Source of the DNA: an uncultured Caldimonas sp.
GTDB taxonomy: Bacteria; Pseudomonadota; Gammaproteobacteria; Burkholderiales; Burkholderiaceae
Assembly: GCF_946480305.1 (NCBI RefSeq)
Contig: NZ_CAMLJQ010000004.1
Coordinates: 185,398-249,397 of the forward strand
Length of the DNA: 64,000 nt
Direction: 5' to 3'
Part shown: positions 45,267 to 54,235 of the stretch, one piece after another
Position numbering within the stretch: the first letter of the stretch is position 1
How the letters are laid out: every line of letters starts with the position of its first letter
Made by a program: the position numbers and the translations under genes
Notes under the pieces: generated by a model
What the model was told of the DNA's origin: nothing
What the model saw: only the letters and a program-made list of their open reading frames with translations
Database searches by the model: none

Positions 45267-46325
45267 TCAGCCGTCGGAGACGACCGTGCGGTTGCGGCCC
45301 TCGCCCTTGGCCTGATAGAGCGCCCGGTCGGCGCGGGCGAGCATCTGCTCGATCGTGTCGCCCCGGCGCGCGAGCGTGGCGCCGATCGACACCGTCAGCT
45401 GCAAGCCCGGCGCGATGGCGCCCCAGGCGTGCTGTTCGACGGCACGGCGCGCCCGCTCCAGCGCCGCATGCGCCTCGGCCACATCGCTCACGCCATGCAG
45501 CAACAGCACGAACTCCTCGCCGCCGTACCGGCCGAGCCGGTCGACGCAGCGCAGGCTGGCGGACAGCGTGAGCGCGAAGGCCCGCAACACCTCGTCGCCA
45601 GTCAGGTGGCCGTGAACGTCGTTGATGCGCTTGAAGTGGTCGAGGTCGAGCAACGCCACGCCATACGGCCCGCCGCCGCGCTCGAGCCGCTGCTGCTCGG
45701 CGTCGATCAGCTCCATCAGCGCGCGACGGTTGAGCAAGCCCGTCAGCTCGTCGTGGCGCGCCAGTCGCTCGACCGTCTCGTAGGCTCGCGCCAGCTCCTG
45801 CCGGCTTTGCAGCATGGCGATGCGGATGCGGGCACCGTACAGGCCCACGATGGTGCAGCGGCCGAACATCAGCGTGATCCACAGCGCCGAGACGAGGCGC
45901 TCGCCCGTGGTGCGCGCGGGCAGGGACAGCCGGTCGCCCACCATGACGATGGCCACGCCCATCGCCACGGCGCTGGCGGCGGCGCCGAGCATCACCTCGC
46001 GCGTGCTCGGCCGCAACGCGCAGAACGCGCCGATGCAGAAGAACACCGTCATCACCAGCACCCCGACCTGCGGCACGGCCACCGTGAAGCCGACGCAGAT
46101 CGCCGAATGCACGAACATCTGCAGCAGCGTGAGGTAGTGGTCGGTGAAGCGTTCGCTCCAGCCCGTGTCGAATGCCACGTAGAAGCCGGCCAGCGCCGTG
46201 CCGGTGGCCGCCGCATAGGCCAGCGGCACGGGGGCGTGCACGGTGCCGGTGAACACGAGCGCGGCAAGCAGCAAGGTGTCGACCGCATAGCTGCCGGCGA
46301 TCATCTTCAGCATCCGCAACCGCAT
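45267..46325 (-). CDS. Membrane-bound diguanylate cyclase (GGDEF)
   Basis: A 352-residue protein from ATG 46325; a GTG at 46370 is an alternative. About five or six hydrophobic segments (residues about 10-180) precede a GGDEF domain (about 190-345). The active-site loop reads GGEEF (RYGGEEFVLLL) with DLDHFKRINDVHGH before it, and an RxxD inhibitory site (RCVD) five residues ahead of GGEEF. It should make cyclic di-GMP from GTP and be product-inhibited. It follows the permease gene 62 bases away on the same strand, possibly cotranscribed. Confidence 0.93.
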   Translation of the reverse strand: MRLRMLKMIAGSYAVDTLLLAALVFTGTVHAPVPLAYAAATGTALAGFYVAFDTGWSERFTDHYLTLLQMFVHSAICVGFTVAVPQVGVLVMTVFFCIGAFCALRPSTREVMLGAAASAVAMGVAIVMVGDRLSLPARTTGERLVSALWITLMFGRCTIVGLYGARIRIAMLQSRQELARAYETVERLARHDELTGLLNRRALMELIDAEQQRLERGGGPYGVALLDLDHFKRINDVHGHLTGDEVLRAFALTLSASLRCVDRLGRYGGEEFVLLLHGVSDVAEAHAALERARRAVEQHAWGAIAPGLQLTVSIGATLARRGDTIEQMLARADRALYQAKGEGRNRTVVSDG

Positions 46326-46387
46326 CTGGCGGCGGCGGGCCAGCCGTTCGGCAACCGGTTCCGGGCGCACGGGGCCTGGCGCGGGGT

Positions 46388-47215
46388 TCAAAGCTTTTCC
46401 GTCTCCCCGGCGCGCGGCTGCCACTTCATCAGGCGCCGCTCGACCCAGCCGACCGCGGCGTCGAGCACGAGCGCAAAGGCGGTGAGCACCAGGATGCCGG
46501 CCATCACGGTGTTGATGTCGAAGCTGCCCTCGGCCTGCAGGATCAGGTAGCCGACGCCGGCGGACGAGCCGAGGTACTCGCCCACCACCGCACCGACGAA
46601 GGCCAGCCCCACCGAGGTGTGGAGCGAGCTGAACACCCAGCTGGTGGCACTGGGCAGGTACACGTGCCGCAGCAGTTGCCGCCGGCCGGCGCCGAGCATG
46701 CGTGCGCTCGCGAGCACCACCGGGCTGACCTCCTTCACGCCCTGGTAGACGTTGAAGAAGACGATGAAGAACACCAGCGTGACGCCCAGCGCCACCTTGC
46801 TCGCGACACCGAGCCCGAACCACACCGCGAAGATGGGCGCCAGGATCACGCGCGGCATCGAGTTGAGCGCCTTGATGTACGGGTCGAAGATGGCCGCCGC
46901 CATCGGGCTCAACGCGAGCCACAACCCCATCGCCAGGCCGAACACGGTGCCGATGCCGAACGCGAGCAGGGTTTCGAGCAGCGTGATCCACAGGTGGCCG
47001 TAGATGTCGGCCGCGACGAAGAACCAGTTCCACACGCGCCCGAACACCTTGAGCGGCTCGCCGAAGAAGAAGGCCGCCTGCTGGTCGTTGTCGAACACGA
47101 AGGGCGGGACGAGCCCCGGCGCCGTCATCACGTGCCAGAACACGAACACCGCGACGAGCAGGCCCACCTGCCAGACGCGCAGGTTGCGGGGAGTGGGTCG
47201 AATGAAGTGCCACAT
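46388..47215 (-). CDS. ABC transporter permease (SsuC/TauC-like)
   Basis: A 275-residue membrane protein with about six hydrophobic segments. The EAA-loop region reads SARMLGAGRRQLLRHVYLPSA, the coupling site to the ATPase, as in taurine/alkanesulfonate/nitrate-type permeases. ATG 47215 is five bases after the ATPase stop (TGA 47221-47223), so the two genes are probably coupled. Together with the periplasmic protein it forms an importer. Confidence 0.93.
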   Translation of the reverse strand: MWHFIRPTPRNLRVWQVGLLVAVFVFWHVMTAPGLVPPFVFDNDQQAAFFFGEPLKVFGRVWNWFFVAADIYGHLWITLLETLLAFGIGTVFGLAMGLWLALSPMAAAIFDPYIKALNSMPRVILAPIFAVWFGLGVASKVALGVTLVFFIVFFNVYQGVKEVSPVVLASARMLGAGRRQLLRHVYLPSATSWVFSSLHTSVGLAFVGAVVGEYLGSSAGVGYLILQAEGSFDINTVMAGILVLTAFALVLDAAVGWVERRLMKWQPRAGETEKL

Positions 47216-47220
47216 CGTCG

Positions 47221-48030
47221 TCACGCCGCCAGTTGCTGCTGGTAGCCCTTGAGCACCTCTTCGCGCAGCACGTTCCAGATCGCCTGGTGCAACTCGACGA
47301 AGCGCGGCGCGGTGCGCACCTCGGCCACGTCGCGAGGGCGCGGCAGGTCGATCGCGAACTCGCCGATCGGGTGCGAGCCGGGGCCGGCGCTGAGCACGAC
47401 GACGCGGTCGCTCATCGCGATGGCTTCGTCGAGGTCGTGCGTGATGAACAGCACCGCCTTGCGCTTTTCGGCCCACAGCGCGAGCACTTCGTTTTCCATC
47501 AGCTGTCGGGTCTGGACGTCGAGGGCCGAGAAGGGCTCGTCCATCAGGATGATGTCCGGGTCGAGCACCAGCGTCTGCGCGAGGCTGGTGCGCTTGCGCA
47601 TGCCGCCCGAGAGCTGGTGCGGGTAGCGGTCGCCGAAGCCGCCGAGGCCGACCCTTCGCAGCCACTCGTCGGCCTGCGCGCGGGCCTCGGCGGGTGCCGT
47701 GCCGCGGAACTCCAACCCCGCCGCCACGTTTTGCAGCGCGGTGCGCCACGGCATCAGCGACTCGGCCTGGAACATGTAGCCCGCACGCGCATTGATGCCG
47801 CCCAGCGGCTGGCCGAACACCTGCACGCTGCCACTGCTCGGCGCGAGCAGCCCGGCCGCCACGTTGAGCAGCGTGCTCTTGCCGCAGCCGGTGGGCCCCA
47901 CCACCGAGACGAACTCGCCCGGCGCGATGTGCAGCGTCACGTCGCGCACCGCGGTGTAGCGCTGGCGCTTGTCGTCTCGGCTGACGAAGGTGCAGGTGAC
48001 GTCCTGCAGCGAAAGGGCGGGTGCCGTCAT
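47221..48030 (-). CDS. ABC transporter ATP-binding protein (SsuB/TauB-like)
   Basis: A 269-residue ATPase. Walker A is GPTGCGKST (near residue 45), the signature is QLSGGMRKR, and Walker B is IILMDEPF with the H-loop FITHDLDEA. The region matches the nitrate/sulfonate/taurine branch. ATG 48030 lies eight bases after the binding-protein stop. It powers import through the neighbouring permease. Confidence 0.95.
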   Translation of the reverse strand: MTAPALSLQDVTCTFVSRDDKRQRYTAVRDVTLHIAPGEFVSVVGPTGCGKSTLLNVAAGLLAPSSGSVQVFGQPLGGINARAGYMFQAESLMPWRTALQNVAAGLEFRGTAPAEARAQADEWLRRVGLGGFGDRYPHQLSGGMRKRTSLAQTLVLDPDIILMDEPFSALDVQTRQLMENEVLALWAEKRKAVLFITHDLDEAIAMSDRVVVLSAGPGSHPIGEFAIDLPRPRDVAEVRTAPRFVELHQAIWNVLREEVLKGYQQQLAA

Positions 48031-48038
48031 CGGTGGGT

Positions 48039-49073
48039 TCACGCCTTCGGGTACTTTGCGTTGGCCTTCTTCACGAACTCGTTGGTGTAGACGGCACCGA
48101 GGTCGAGCTTCGCGGTCTTCAGCGACTCGTCCACGCTCGCCAGTGCGCGCAGTGCCGTGGCCGGCCCCTGCTCGGGGATCAGGCCGTCCGGCGACAACGC
48201 GCCCTTGCTCTTCAGGAAGGCATCGATGTAGACGGCCCGGTCGCCCAGCAGGAAGCCTTCGGGCACCACCTCGATGATCTCGCGCGGGCCCGCCGCCTGG
48301 ATCCACTTGTCGGCCCGCACGATGGCGTTGGCGAGCGCCTGCACGGTGTTGGGGTGCTTGTCGACGAAGGCTTGCGGCGCATAGAGGCAGGCCGCCGGCA
48401 TCGGGCCGCCGAACACGCGGTCGGCCTCGGCCACGATGCGGGTGTCGGTGACCACGCGGATGTCGCCCGCACGTTCAAGGATGGTGATCACCGGGTCGAG
48501 GTGCGACAGCGCGTCGATCTGCCCCTGCCGGATCGCGGCGATGGCGGCATTGGTGGCCCCCACGCCGATGAAGCTCACATCGCTCGGCTTCAGTCCGGCT
48601 TTTGCGAGCACGAAGTTCGCCATCACGTTGGTGGACGAACCCGGGGCCGTGACGCCGATCTTCTTGCCCTTCAGATCGGCCACCGACTTGAAATCGGGCA
48701 TCGTCTTCCTGTTCACCGCGAGCACGATCTGCGGCGCCCGCCCCTGCAGCACGAAGGCACGCATGCGCTGGCCCTTGCTCTGCATGTTCACGGTGTGCTC
48801 GAAAGCTCCCGAAACCACGTCGGCGCTGCCGCCCACCACCGCGCGCAGCGCCTGCGAGCCGCCGGCGAAGTCGACGATCTGCGCATCCAGCCCTTCGGCC
48901 TTGAAGTAGCCGAGGGTTTCGGCCACGGTCAGCGGCAGGTAGTACAGCAGGTTCTTGCCACCGACGGCGATCGAGACCTTCGGCTTCTCGATCGATTGCG
49001 CATGCACCCACCCGGGCGCGGCGATGACCCCGGCCGCGGCGGCGGACGAAGCGAGGAAACGACGGCGCTGCAT
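48039..49073 (-). CDS. ABC transporter substrate-binding protein (SsuA/NMT1-like)
   Basis: A 344-residue exported protein with AAGGAGG before ATG 49073. The signal peptide MQRRRFLASSAAAAGVIAAP resembles a twin-arginine leader. The mature part has the NMT1/THI5-like blocks YYLPLTVAETLGYFKAEGL, DFAGGSQALRAVVGGSADV and KGKKIGVTAPGSSTNVMA. It probably binds an aliphatic sulfonate, taurine or pyrimidine precursor; the ligand cannot be read. First gene of the importer operon. Confidence 0.93.
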   Translation of the reverse strand: MQRRRFLASSAAAAGVIAAPGWVHAQSIEKPKVSIAVGGKNLLYYLPLTVAETLGYFKAEGLDAQIVDFAGGSQALRAVVGGSADVVSGAFEHTVNMQSKGQRMRAFVLQGRAPQIVLAVNRKTMPDFKSVADLKGKKIGVTAPGSSTNVMANFVLAKAGLKPSDVSFIGVGATNAAIAAIRQGQIDALSHLDPVITILERAGDIRVVTDTRIVAEADRVFGGPMPAACLYAPQAFVDKHPNTVQALANAIVRADKWIQAAGPREIIEVVPEGFLLGDRAVYIDAFLKSKGALSPDGLIPEQGPATALRALASVDESLKTAKLDLGAVYTNEFVKKANAKYPKA

Positions 49074-49351
49074 GGAGCCTCCTTTTCTAGAAGATCTGAA
49101 CGAAATGCACTCTACCGACCCGCGTGTGCCGCACGTAGCGGGGTTGCCCTAGCGTCATCGACCGGTCGCCGCAAGGTGGTTTTCAGGTGCATTGCAGCAG
49201 CAGCACGACCGCCCCTATCGCAACCGTGTGTATCTCCGCGCCTCCAGTGCCGCGCGATGTGCGTACAGCAACAAGAGGGTCGAGCACGGTGGCCAACGTC
49301 CGAGGCTCTCGATCTCGTCAACCGAAGGTTTTTCATCCAAGGAGATATGTC

Positions 49352-49645
49352 ATGAGCAAATGGGCTGCTTTCGTGGTCGCCGCTGTCGCGGCCGTGGGCT
49401 TTCAACTGGCGTCGGCGCAGTCGACGGGCACGACGTTGACGCCGGTGCCCGGCGGATCGGACCTCAGCAACTTCACGTGCAACTCGAAGACCGGGCAGTG
49501 CAAATGTTCGGGCCGGCAGGATTGCTTTGACCTGGGCAACTCCGGGCTGTGCAAGGACGGCTCGGTGATGGACGGCAACCTGCCCGATACGCTGATGTGC
49601 GAGTTCAAGTTCAAACGGCCGGTGAGAGCACCGATCATCGAGTAA
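49352..49645 (+). CDS. Small exported cysteine-rich protein
   Basis: A 97-residue protein with AAGGAG at 49339-49344 before ATG 49352. The Sec signal peptide is about residues 1-22 (ends QLASA). The mature chain has six cysteines in a pattern FTC...GQCKC...QDC...GLC...LMC, so three disulfides are possible. It ends with KFKRPVRAPIIE. No known family. It lies alone, divergent from the importer operon. Codon use is normal. Confidence 0.75.
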   Translation: MSKWAAFVVAAVAAVGFQLASAQSTGTTLTPVPGGSDLSNFTCNSKTGQCKCSGRQDCFDLGNSGLCKDGSVMDGNLPDTLMCEFKFKRPVRAPIIE

Positions 49646-49664
49646 GGCAGGGTCGCCCCTTCCC

Positions 49665-49700
49665 CATGGGAGGCGATTCCGCTCAAAATCGCCTCCCATG
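49665..49700. repeat. 14-base perfect inverted repeat across the SDR start codon
   Basis: Arms 49665-49678 and 49687-49700 are perfectly complementary with an 8-base loop. The second arm ends with the ATG of the SDR gene at 49698-49700. There is no T-run, so the structure may limit ribosome access or end the upstream gene. Confidence 0.7.
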
Positions 49701-50444
49701 ACCCCCATCACCCTCATCACCGGCGCGAGCCGCGGCATCGGTGCTGCCACCGCGAAGCTGTGTGCGCAACAAGGCCACCGTGTGGCGATCAACTACGCCC
49801 GCGATGGCTCCGCCGCCGAAGCGGTGGCCGAGCAGGTCCGCGCGCTCGGCGCCGAGGCCCTCACGCTGCAGGCCGACGTGTCCAACGAGGCCGAGGTGCT
49901 GCGCATGTTCGCCACCATCGACGAGCGCTGGGGCCGGCTCACCGGCCTCGTGAACAACGCCGGCGTGGTCGACGTGAAGGCGCGCGTCGACGAGATGTCG
50001 CTCGAACGGCTGCAGCGCATGTTCGCGATCAACGTGTACGGCTCCTTCCTCTGCGCGCGCGAGGCGGTGCTGCGCATGAGCACGCACAAAGGCGGCATCG
50101 GCGGCTCCATCGTCAACGTGTCGTCGGTGGCGGCACGCGGCGGCGGCTCGAACCAGTACGTGGACTACGCCGCCAGCAAGGGGGCGATCGACACCTTCAC
50201 GATCGGTCTGTCGAAGGAAGTGGCGGCCGAGGGCATCCGCGTCAACGCCGTGCGCCCGGGCATCACCGACACCGAGATCCATGCCTCCGGCGGCCAACCC
50301 GACCGGGCGTGGGGCCTGGCCTCGCAGATCCCGATGCAGCGCCCCGGTCACCCGGAAGAGATCGCGCATGCCATCGTGTGGCTGCTGTCGAGCGGCGCGA
50401 GCTACACCACCGGCGCGCTGCTCGACGTGGGCGGCGGACGCTGA
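49698..50444 (+). CDS. Short-chain dehydrogenase/reductase (SDR)
   Basis: A 248-residue NAD(P)-dependent oxidoreductase. The cofactor loop is LITGASRGIGAATAKL (near residue 7). NNAGVVD is at about 86-92, and the catalytic Tyr-Lys pair is YAASK, preceded by NVSSVAARGGGSNQYV. The C-terminus ends in TGALLDVGGGR, typical of the classical group. The substrate is unknown. The start codon lies in a hairpin, and no strong ribosome site is visible. The MarC gene follows by 7 bases. Confidence 0.94.
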   Translation: MTPITLITGASRGIGAATAKLCAQQGHRVAINYARDGSAAEAVAEQVRALGAEALTLQADVSNEAEVLRMFATIDERWGRLTGLVNNAGVVDVKARVDEMSLERLQRMFAINVYGSFLCAREAVLRMSTHKGGIGGSIVNVSSVAARGGGSNQYVDYAASKGAIDTFTIGLSKEVAAEGIRVNAVRPGITDTEIHASGGQPDRAWGLASQIPMQRPGHPEEIAHAIVWLLSSGASYTTGALLDVGGGR

Positions 50445-50451
50445 AGCCGGC

Positions 50452-51081
50452 ATGGACCTGCTCAAGCCGCTGATCGCGCTGCTCGCGATCGTCAACCCCA
50501 TCGGGGTGGTGCCGTTCTTCATCCACTTCACGCAGGGCTTCAATGCCGAACAACGCCGGCACACGATCCGCGTCGCTTCGTTCACGGCCTTCGTCGTCGT
50601 GGCCGTCAGCGCCATCGCGGGGCTGAAGATCATCGAGTTCTTCGGCATCTCGATCGCGTCGTTCCAGGTCGGCGGCGGCATGCTGCTGCTGATCAGCGCG
50701 ATCCAGATGCTGCAGGCGCACCCCGCCGAAACGAGCAAGGACGACGTCAACGAAGGCGCCTCGAAAGCCGACGCCGGCGCCAGCATCGCGGTGGTGCCGC
50801 TGACCATTCCGCTGCTCACGGGCCCCGCCACCATCTCGACGATGGTGATCTACGCACAGAAGACCCGCCACTGGTGGGAGCTGGCCGTGCTGGTGGGCTA
50901 CGGCATCGTGATCGGCGCGGCAGCCTTCCTGGCGCTGTCGGCTTCCGGCCGCATCGCCAGGCTGCTGGGCCAGACGGGCATCAACATCATGACGAGGCTG
51001 ATGGGCCTGATCCTCGCCGCGCTCGCGGTGGAGATCATGGCCGACGGCCTCGCCAAGCTGTTCCCCGCGCTGGCGGGCTGA
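50452..51081 (+). CDS. MarC/NAAT-family membrane protein
   Basis: A 209-residue protein with about six hydrophobic segments. MarC-type blocks are LLAIVNPIGVVPFFIHFTQG near the start and VVPLTIPLLTGPATISTMVIY in the middle, followed by LGQTGINIMTRLMGLILAALAVEIMADGL. The family was first linked to antibiotic resistance but its true substrate is unknown. It lies directly after the SDR gene. Confidence 0.93.
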   Translation: MDLLKPLIALLAIVNPIGVVPFFIHFTQGFNAEQRRHTIRVASFTAFVVVAVSAIAGLKIIEFFGISIASFQVGGGMLLLISAIQMLQAHPAETSKDDVNEGASKADAGASIAVVPLTIPLLTGPATISTMVIYAQKTRHWWELAVLVGYGIVIGAAAFLALSASGRIARLLGQTGINIMTRLMGLILAALAVEIMADGLAKLFPALAG

Positions 51082-51088
51082 AGGACCG

Positions 51089-51967
51089 TCAGCCTTCCTC
51101 GCGGTGCGGGCTGTCCAGCAGGAAGAAGTTGCTCTGGTTGCCCGCCTTCATGTTTTCCTGGAACAGGAAGACGAGTTCGCGCTCTTCAAACGTGCCGAAC
51201 CACGCGTCCCACGACACCGGCTGCAGGCCCTTGTCGTAGTTGGGGAAGTCCAGGCGCAACACGCGCGGGCGCTCGGTGTCGCCGCCGGGGCTGGTGGCCG
51301 GGTGGGCGCCGCGGGCGTCGGCCCAGGCCTTGATCACTTCCGGGCTGCGCGTCGCGAGGGTCTGCCCGTCGTGGTCGGCATGCTCGTCCGGCGAGTGGAT
51401 CCACTTGGCGCGCTGCGTGCTCTTCGACAGCTCCCCGGCGTGCTCCTGCAGGTACTGCTCGTCGTCGACTTCAGGCTCGTGCATCCCATTGCTCGCCGGG
51501 GCCTCGGCCGCTGCGCCGTCGGCGGGGGCTGACTGGGTGCCCGAGCGCCGTTCCTGCAGCTCCTGCCCCAGCGCCTCCAGGTCCACGCCGGTCTTTTCGA
51601 TCTGCGGAAAGATCTCGCCTTCTTCTTCCTTCACGTGGTGCTCGACGTACTCGCCGAGCACCTTGACCATCGCCTGGAAGCGAGGCGTGCCGGGTTCTTC
51701 CTGCTGCAGACGCTCCAACAGGTCTTTCGCGGCCTGATGCTCGATGTTCGCTTCTTCGAAGAGGTCTTCCCGCGCCGTCGCTTCGCGCAGGAAGGGGTAG
51801 ACCACACCTTCTTCGATGTCGGTGTGCAAGGTCAGCTCGCTGACGATCTCGTCGCACAGCTCGCGCTGCTCGTTCTCGTCCTCGGTCTTCTCGAAGCGGT
51901 GAAAGAGCGTGAGAACCTTGCGATGGTCCTGCCGCAACAGGTCCAGGGCGTTCGGGGATCGGGGCAT
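51089..51967 (-). CDS. Hemerythrin HHE domain protein
   Basis: A 292-residue protein with AAGGAG before ATG 51967. The first ~150 residues are a hemerythrin four-helix domain: LLRQDHRKVLTLFHRFE, LTLHTDIEEGVVYPFL, IEHQAAKDLLERL, and YVEHHVKEEEGEIFP, which supply His and Glu ligands for a di-iron site. The C-terminal part (about 180-292) is acidic with a hydrophobic end (WDAWFGTFEERELVFLFQE) and no named domain. It may handle O2, NO or iron. It converges on marC. Confidence 0.9.
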   Translation of the reverse strand: MPRSPNALDLLRQDHRKVLTLFHRFEKTEDENEQRELCDEIVSELTLHTDIEEGVVYPFLREATAREDLFEEANIEHQAAKDLLERLQQEEPGTPRFQAMVKVLGEYVEHHVKEEEGEIFPQIEKTGVDLEALGQELQERRSGTQSAPADGAAAEAPASNGMHEPEVDDEQYLQEHAGELSKSTQRAKWIHSPDEHADHDGQTLATRSPEVIKAWADARGAHPATSPGGDTERPRVLRLDFPNYDKGLQPVSWDAWFGTFEERELVFLFQENMKAGNQSNFFLLDSPHREEG

Positions 51968-52029
51968 GCTGCTCTCCTTGGGTTGGCGTTCGACCACCCC
52001 GAAGCGGCAAGCCCCGTTCCCGTGGGGTT

Positions 52030-52542
52030 TCAGAACACGCGGGCTTTCAACTGCAACGCCACCGCGCCGTCGACCCGTCCGCCCACCGTGGGGATGTACA
52101 CCACGTTCAGGCCGACCCGCTTCCATTCGACGGACAGCACCGGCACCAGCGTCGGGAAATAGCCCCCGTCGCGGGCATTCGGGTAGCCGTTGACCACGCC
52201 CAGGCTGGCGCCGGCCCGCAGCCGCCAGCCGTCATCGGCCCCGAAGGCCACCGGCATCCAGCCGACCTGGAAGTAGTTGCTCGCGCGCCCGACCGAGTTG
52301 TTGTAGTGGCCGGCGTTGAGCTGCCATTGCCGCGCGAAGCGCCATTCGGCACCGATGCCGCTGTTGCCTTGGCGATATTGATCGCGGTTGCGCACGTGAT
52401 AGGAAAGGAAGCCGCTCGCCACCCAGACTTCTTGCTTGAAGCCTGCCGGTTCACCCGCGGCTTGCGCCCGGGCCGGCGTTGCTGCCAGACAAGACAACGA
52501 GCACACCAGGCCCGCCACCCACCGGATCGACGACTTGTTCAT
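52030..52542 (-). CDS. Exported outer-membrane beta-barrel-like protein (PagP-like pattern)
   Basis: A 170-residue protein. ATG 52542 gives a signal peptide of about 27 residues (ends TPARA). The mature part alternates hydrophobic and polar residues (WVASGFLSYHVRNRDQYRQGNSGIGAEWRFARQW-type strands) and ends LQLKARVF with an aromatic C-terminus, as outer-membrane barrels do. The LNVVYIPTVG block recalls PagP lipid A palmitoyltransferase, yet the identity is not certain. It is divergent from nothing close. Confidence 0.65.
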   Translation of the reverse strand: MNKSSIRWVAGLVCSLSCLAATPARAQAAGEPAGFKQEVWVASGFLSYHVRNRDQYRQGNSGIGAEWRFARQWQLNAGHYNNSVGRASNYFQVGWMPVAFGADDGWRLRAGASLGVVNGYPNARDGGYFPTLVPVLSVEWKRVGLNVVYIPTVGGRVDGAVALQLKARVF

Positions 52543-52793
52543 GGCCGCCCCTTCCTGTTGAAGTCCACACGTCCCGCGTTCGGCGAGAAGAGGCCTCGGA
52601 TTGAAACCTTCTGTCACACATATCGAATGCGGACGAAGCGGCTTGAGGGGTGCGTTACATCCTGCCCGCGCGCTGTGCGCACTGGGTCACGGATCTGTCA
52701 TCTGCGGGAGGCGCCGCGCTGGCGCCGAGGGGCTATGGCTTCTGCGCTGCCCTGAGGGATCAGGCTATGGAGCGGCGAGTGGGGTCGCGGCTG

Positions 52794-53180
52794 TCAGCGC
52801 GAGCGGCGCCGCGGCTTGGCCTGCCGACCGACGCGCCGCAGCAACTCATGGGCAAGACGGCCGGCTTCCTGGGCCGCAGGCTGGGGCGACCGGCAGAGTC
52901 CGGCCCGCGCATAGTGCAGGTTCTCGTACAGCTGCCTCGCCGCAGGAAATTCGTCGAGCAACGCGAACAGCGCCGCGTCGGACCGGACCGACGCAAAGGC
53001 CTCGGTGAGGCACTGGACGACGAAGTCGTACTGCTCGGCGTCGGCGCCGTCGATACTGTGCTCAAGCCGCTCGAGGCGTCGGGCCAGCATGAAGAGCACC
53101 GTCAGGCGCGCCGGAACTTGCGGGAAGCTGTAGAGATAGTGCACGGTCAGGGTCCGCTCGAGGGTTACGGATGGAGCCAT
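52794..53180 (-). CDS. Hypothetical helical protein (128 residues)
   Basis: A 128-residue protein from ATG 53180. Third codon positions are strongly G/C, as in real genes here. It is helical (RLERLEHSIDGADAEQ, VVQCLTEAFASVRSDAALFALLDEFPAARQLYENL) and ends with a basic tail. There is no signal peptide or known motif, and no clear ribosome site. Function unknown. Confidence 0.6.
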   Translation of the reverse strand: MAPSVTLERTLTVHYLYSFPQVPARLTVLFMLARRLERLEHSIDGADAEQYDFVVQCLTEAFASVRSDAALFALLDEFPAARQLYENLHYARAGLCRSPQPAAQEAGRLAHELLRRVGRQAKPRRRSR

Positions 53181-53604
53181 TGTTCAGATCGGCAGCTCGC
53201 ACCAAAACTTGAGAACAACCGGCTTTGCCGTCGCTGTAACCTGGTTTCGTGCGCGGCGCAGGCACGGGTTCTGCTGGCCGGCAAGTTGTCAAAACAAACA
53301 GTTACGGCGTGAGCGCGGCCTGCTCAGAATCGCAGCCTTGGGCACCAATCAGGGAAGAGGCCGCCACAACGAAGCAGCCCAGGTGATTGGCGGCCCCCGG
53401 CCTCACGCGCGGCTCCTCTCTCCGTGCGTTGGGGTGGGGGTTCGCCAGCACCCGGAACGCAGTACAGCTACAGCGGTCGCCTCGCTCGGGGAGTCGCGCG
53501 GGCAGCCGGAGCGGCCCGGTCGGTCAAGCACCGACGGGGTCGCCCGGCTGCAGCCTTTTCACGCGCGGGCCGCGGCGGATAATCCGTCGGCAGGAGAGGT
53601 CCCG
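53181..53604. other. Intergenic region, nothing firm
   Basis: A 424-base gap between a minus-strand and a plus-strand gene. It should carry both promoters. Short AT-rich patches occur around 53285-53305 but no clear -35/-10 pair, hairpin or gene is seen. Confidence 0.4.
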
Positions 53605-54108
53605 ATGGTCCAGGAAGTCCCCATACCCGCCGGCAGCGACATCGCTCGCCACACCCCCGGCGCCTACTTTGCCGACGCGTTCTCGACACCGTTCGCGGCC
53701 GCCCACACACCGGCATTGCAGATCTACCTGGACCAGATCGCCGACATGCCGCCGTGGGTGAGCCGCATGATGCGGCTGCGCAACAAGATCGTGCAGCTGG
53801 TCGGCCTGAAGGACCTGGGCGGTTTTGCATTGCAGCCCGGGCAGTCGCGCCAGCCGCGGCCGGGCGACCGCATCGGCATCTTCACGCTGCTGTCCGTGCG
53901 CGACGAGGAGATCGTGCTGGGCGACACCGACAAGCACCTCGACGTGTGGCTCTCGGTGCGACGGCCCGGCCCTGAACACCCGGGCCAGCTGGTCGTCAGC
54001 ACCGTCGTGAAGGTGCACAACGGGCTGGGCCGCTTCTACATGTTCTTCGTCGGTCCGATGCACAAGCGCATCGTGCCCGCGGTGCTCGCTCGCGCCGCGC
54101 GGCGCTGA
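53605..54108 (+). CDS. DUF2867-family protein
   Basis: A 167-residue protein from ATG 53605, with CAGGAGAGG upstream. The pattern YFADAFSTPF, RLRNKIVQLVGLKDLG, DEEIVLGDTDKHLDVWLS and VVKVHNGLGRFYMFFVGPMHKRIVPAVL follows DUF2867 proteins. These are small beta-barrel-like proteins of unknown function, sometimes fused to NAD-binding domains. It is followed by CreD at 127 bases. Confidence 0.85.
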   Translation: MVQEVPIPAGSDIARHTPGAYFADAFSTPFAAAHTPALQIYLDQIADMPPWVSRMMRLRNKIVQLVGLKDLGGFALQPGQSRQPRPGDRIGIFTLLSVRDEEIVLGDTDKHLDVWLSVRRPGPEHPGQLVVSTVVKVHNGLGRFYMFFVGPMHKRIVPAVLARAARR

Positions 54109-54235
54109 ACCGGCCGCTTCACGCCCACTTCACACACTTCATGCGCCGCGCACGCGCGGCTTCGACACTCCGCGGCTCTTGAGTGAAGGGACGCTCCCTG
54201 AGGAGCCGTCTCGACCAACGCCACGGAGGAACCAC

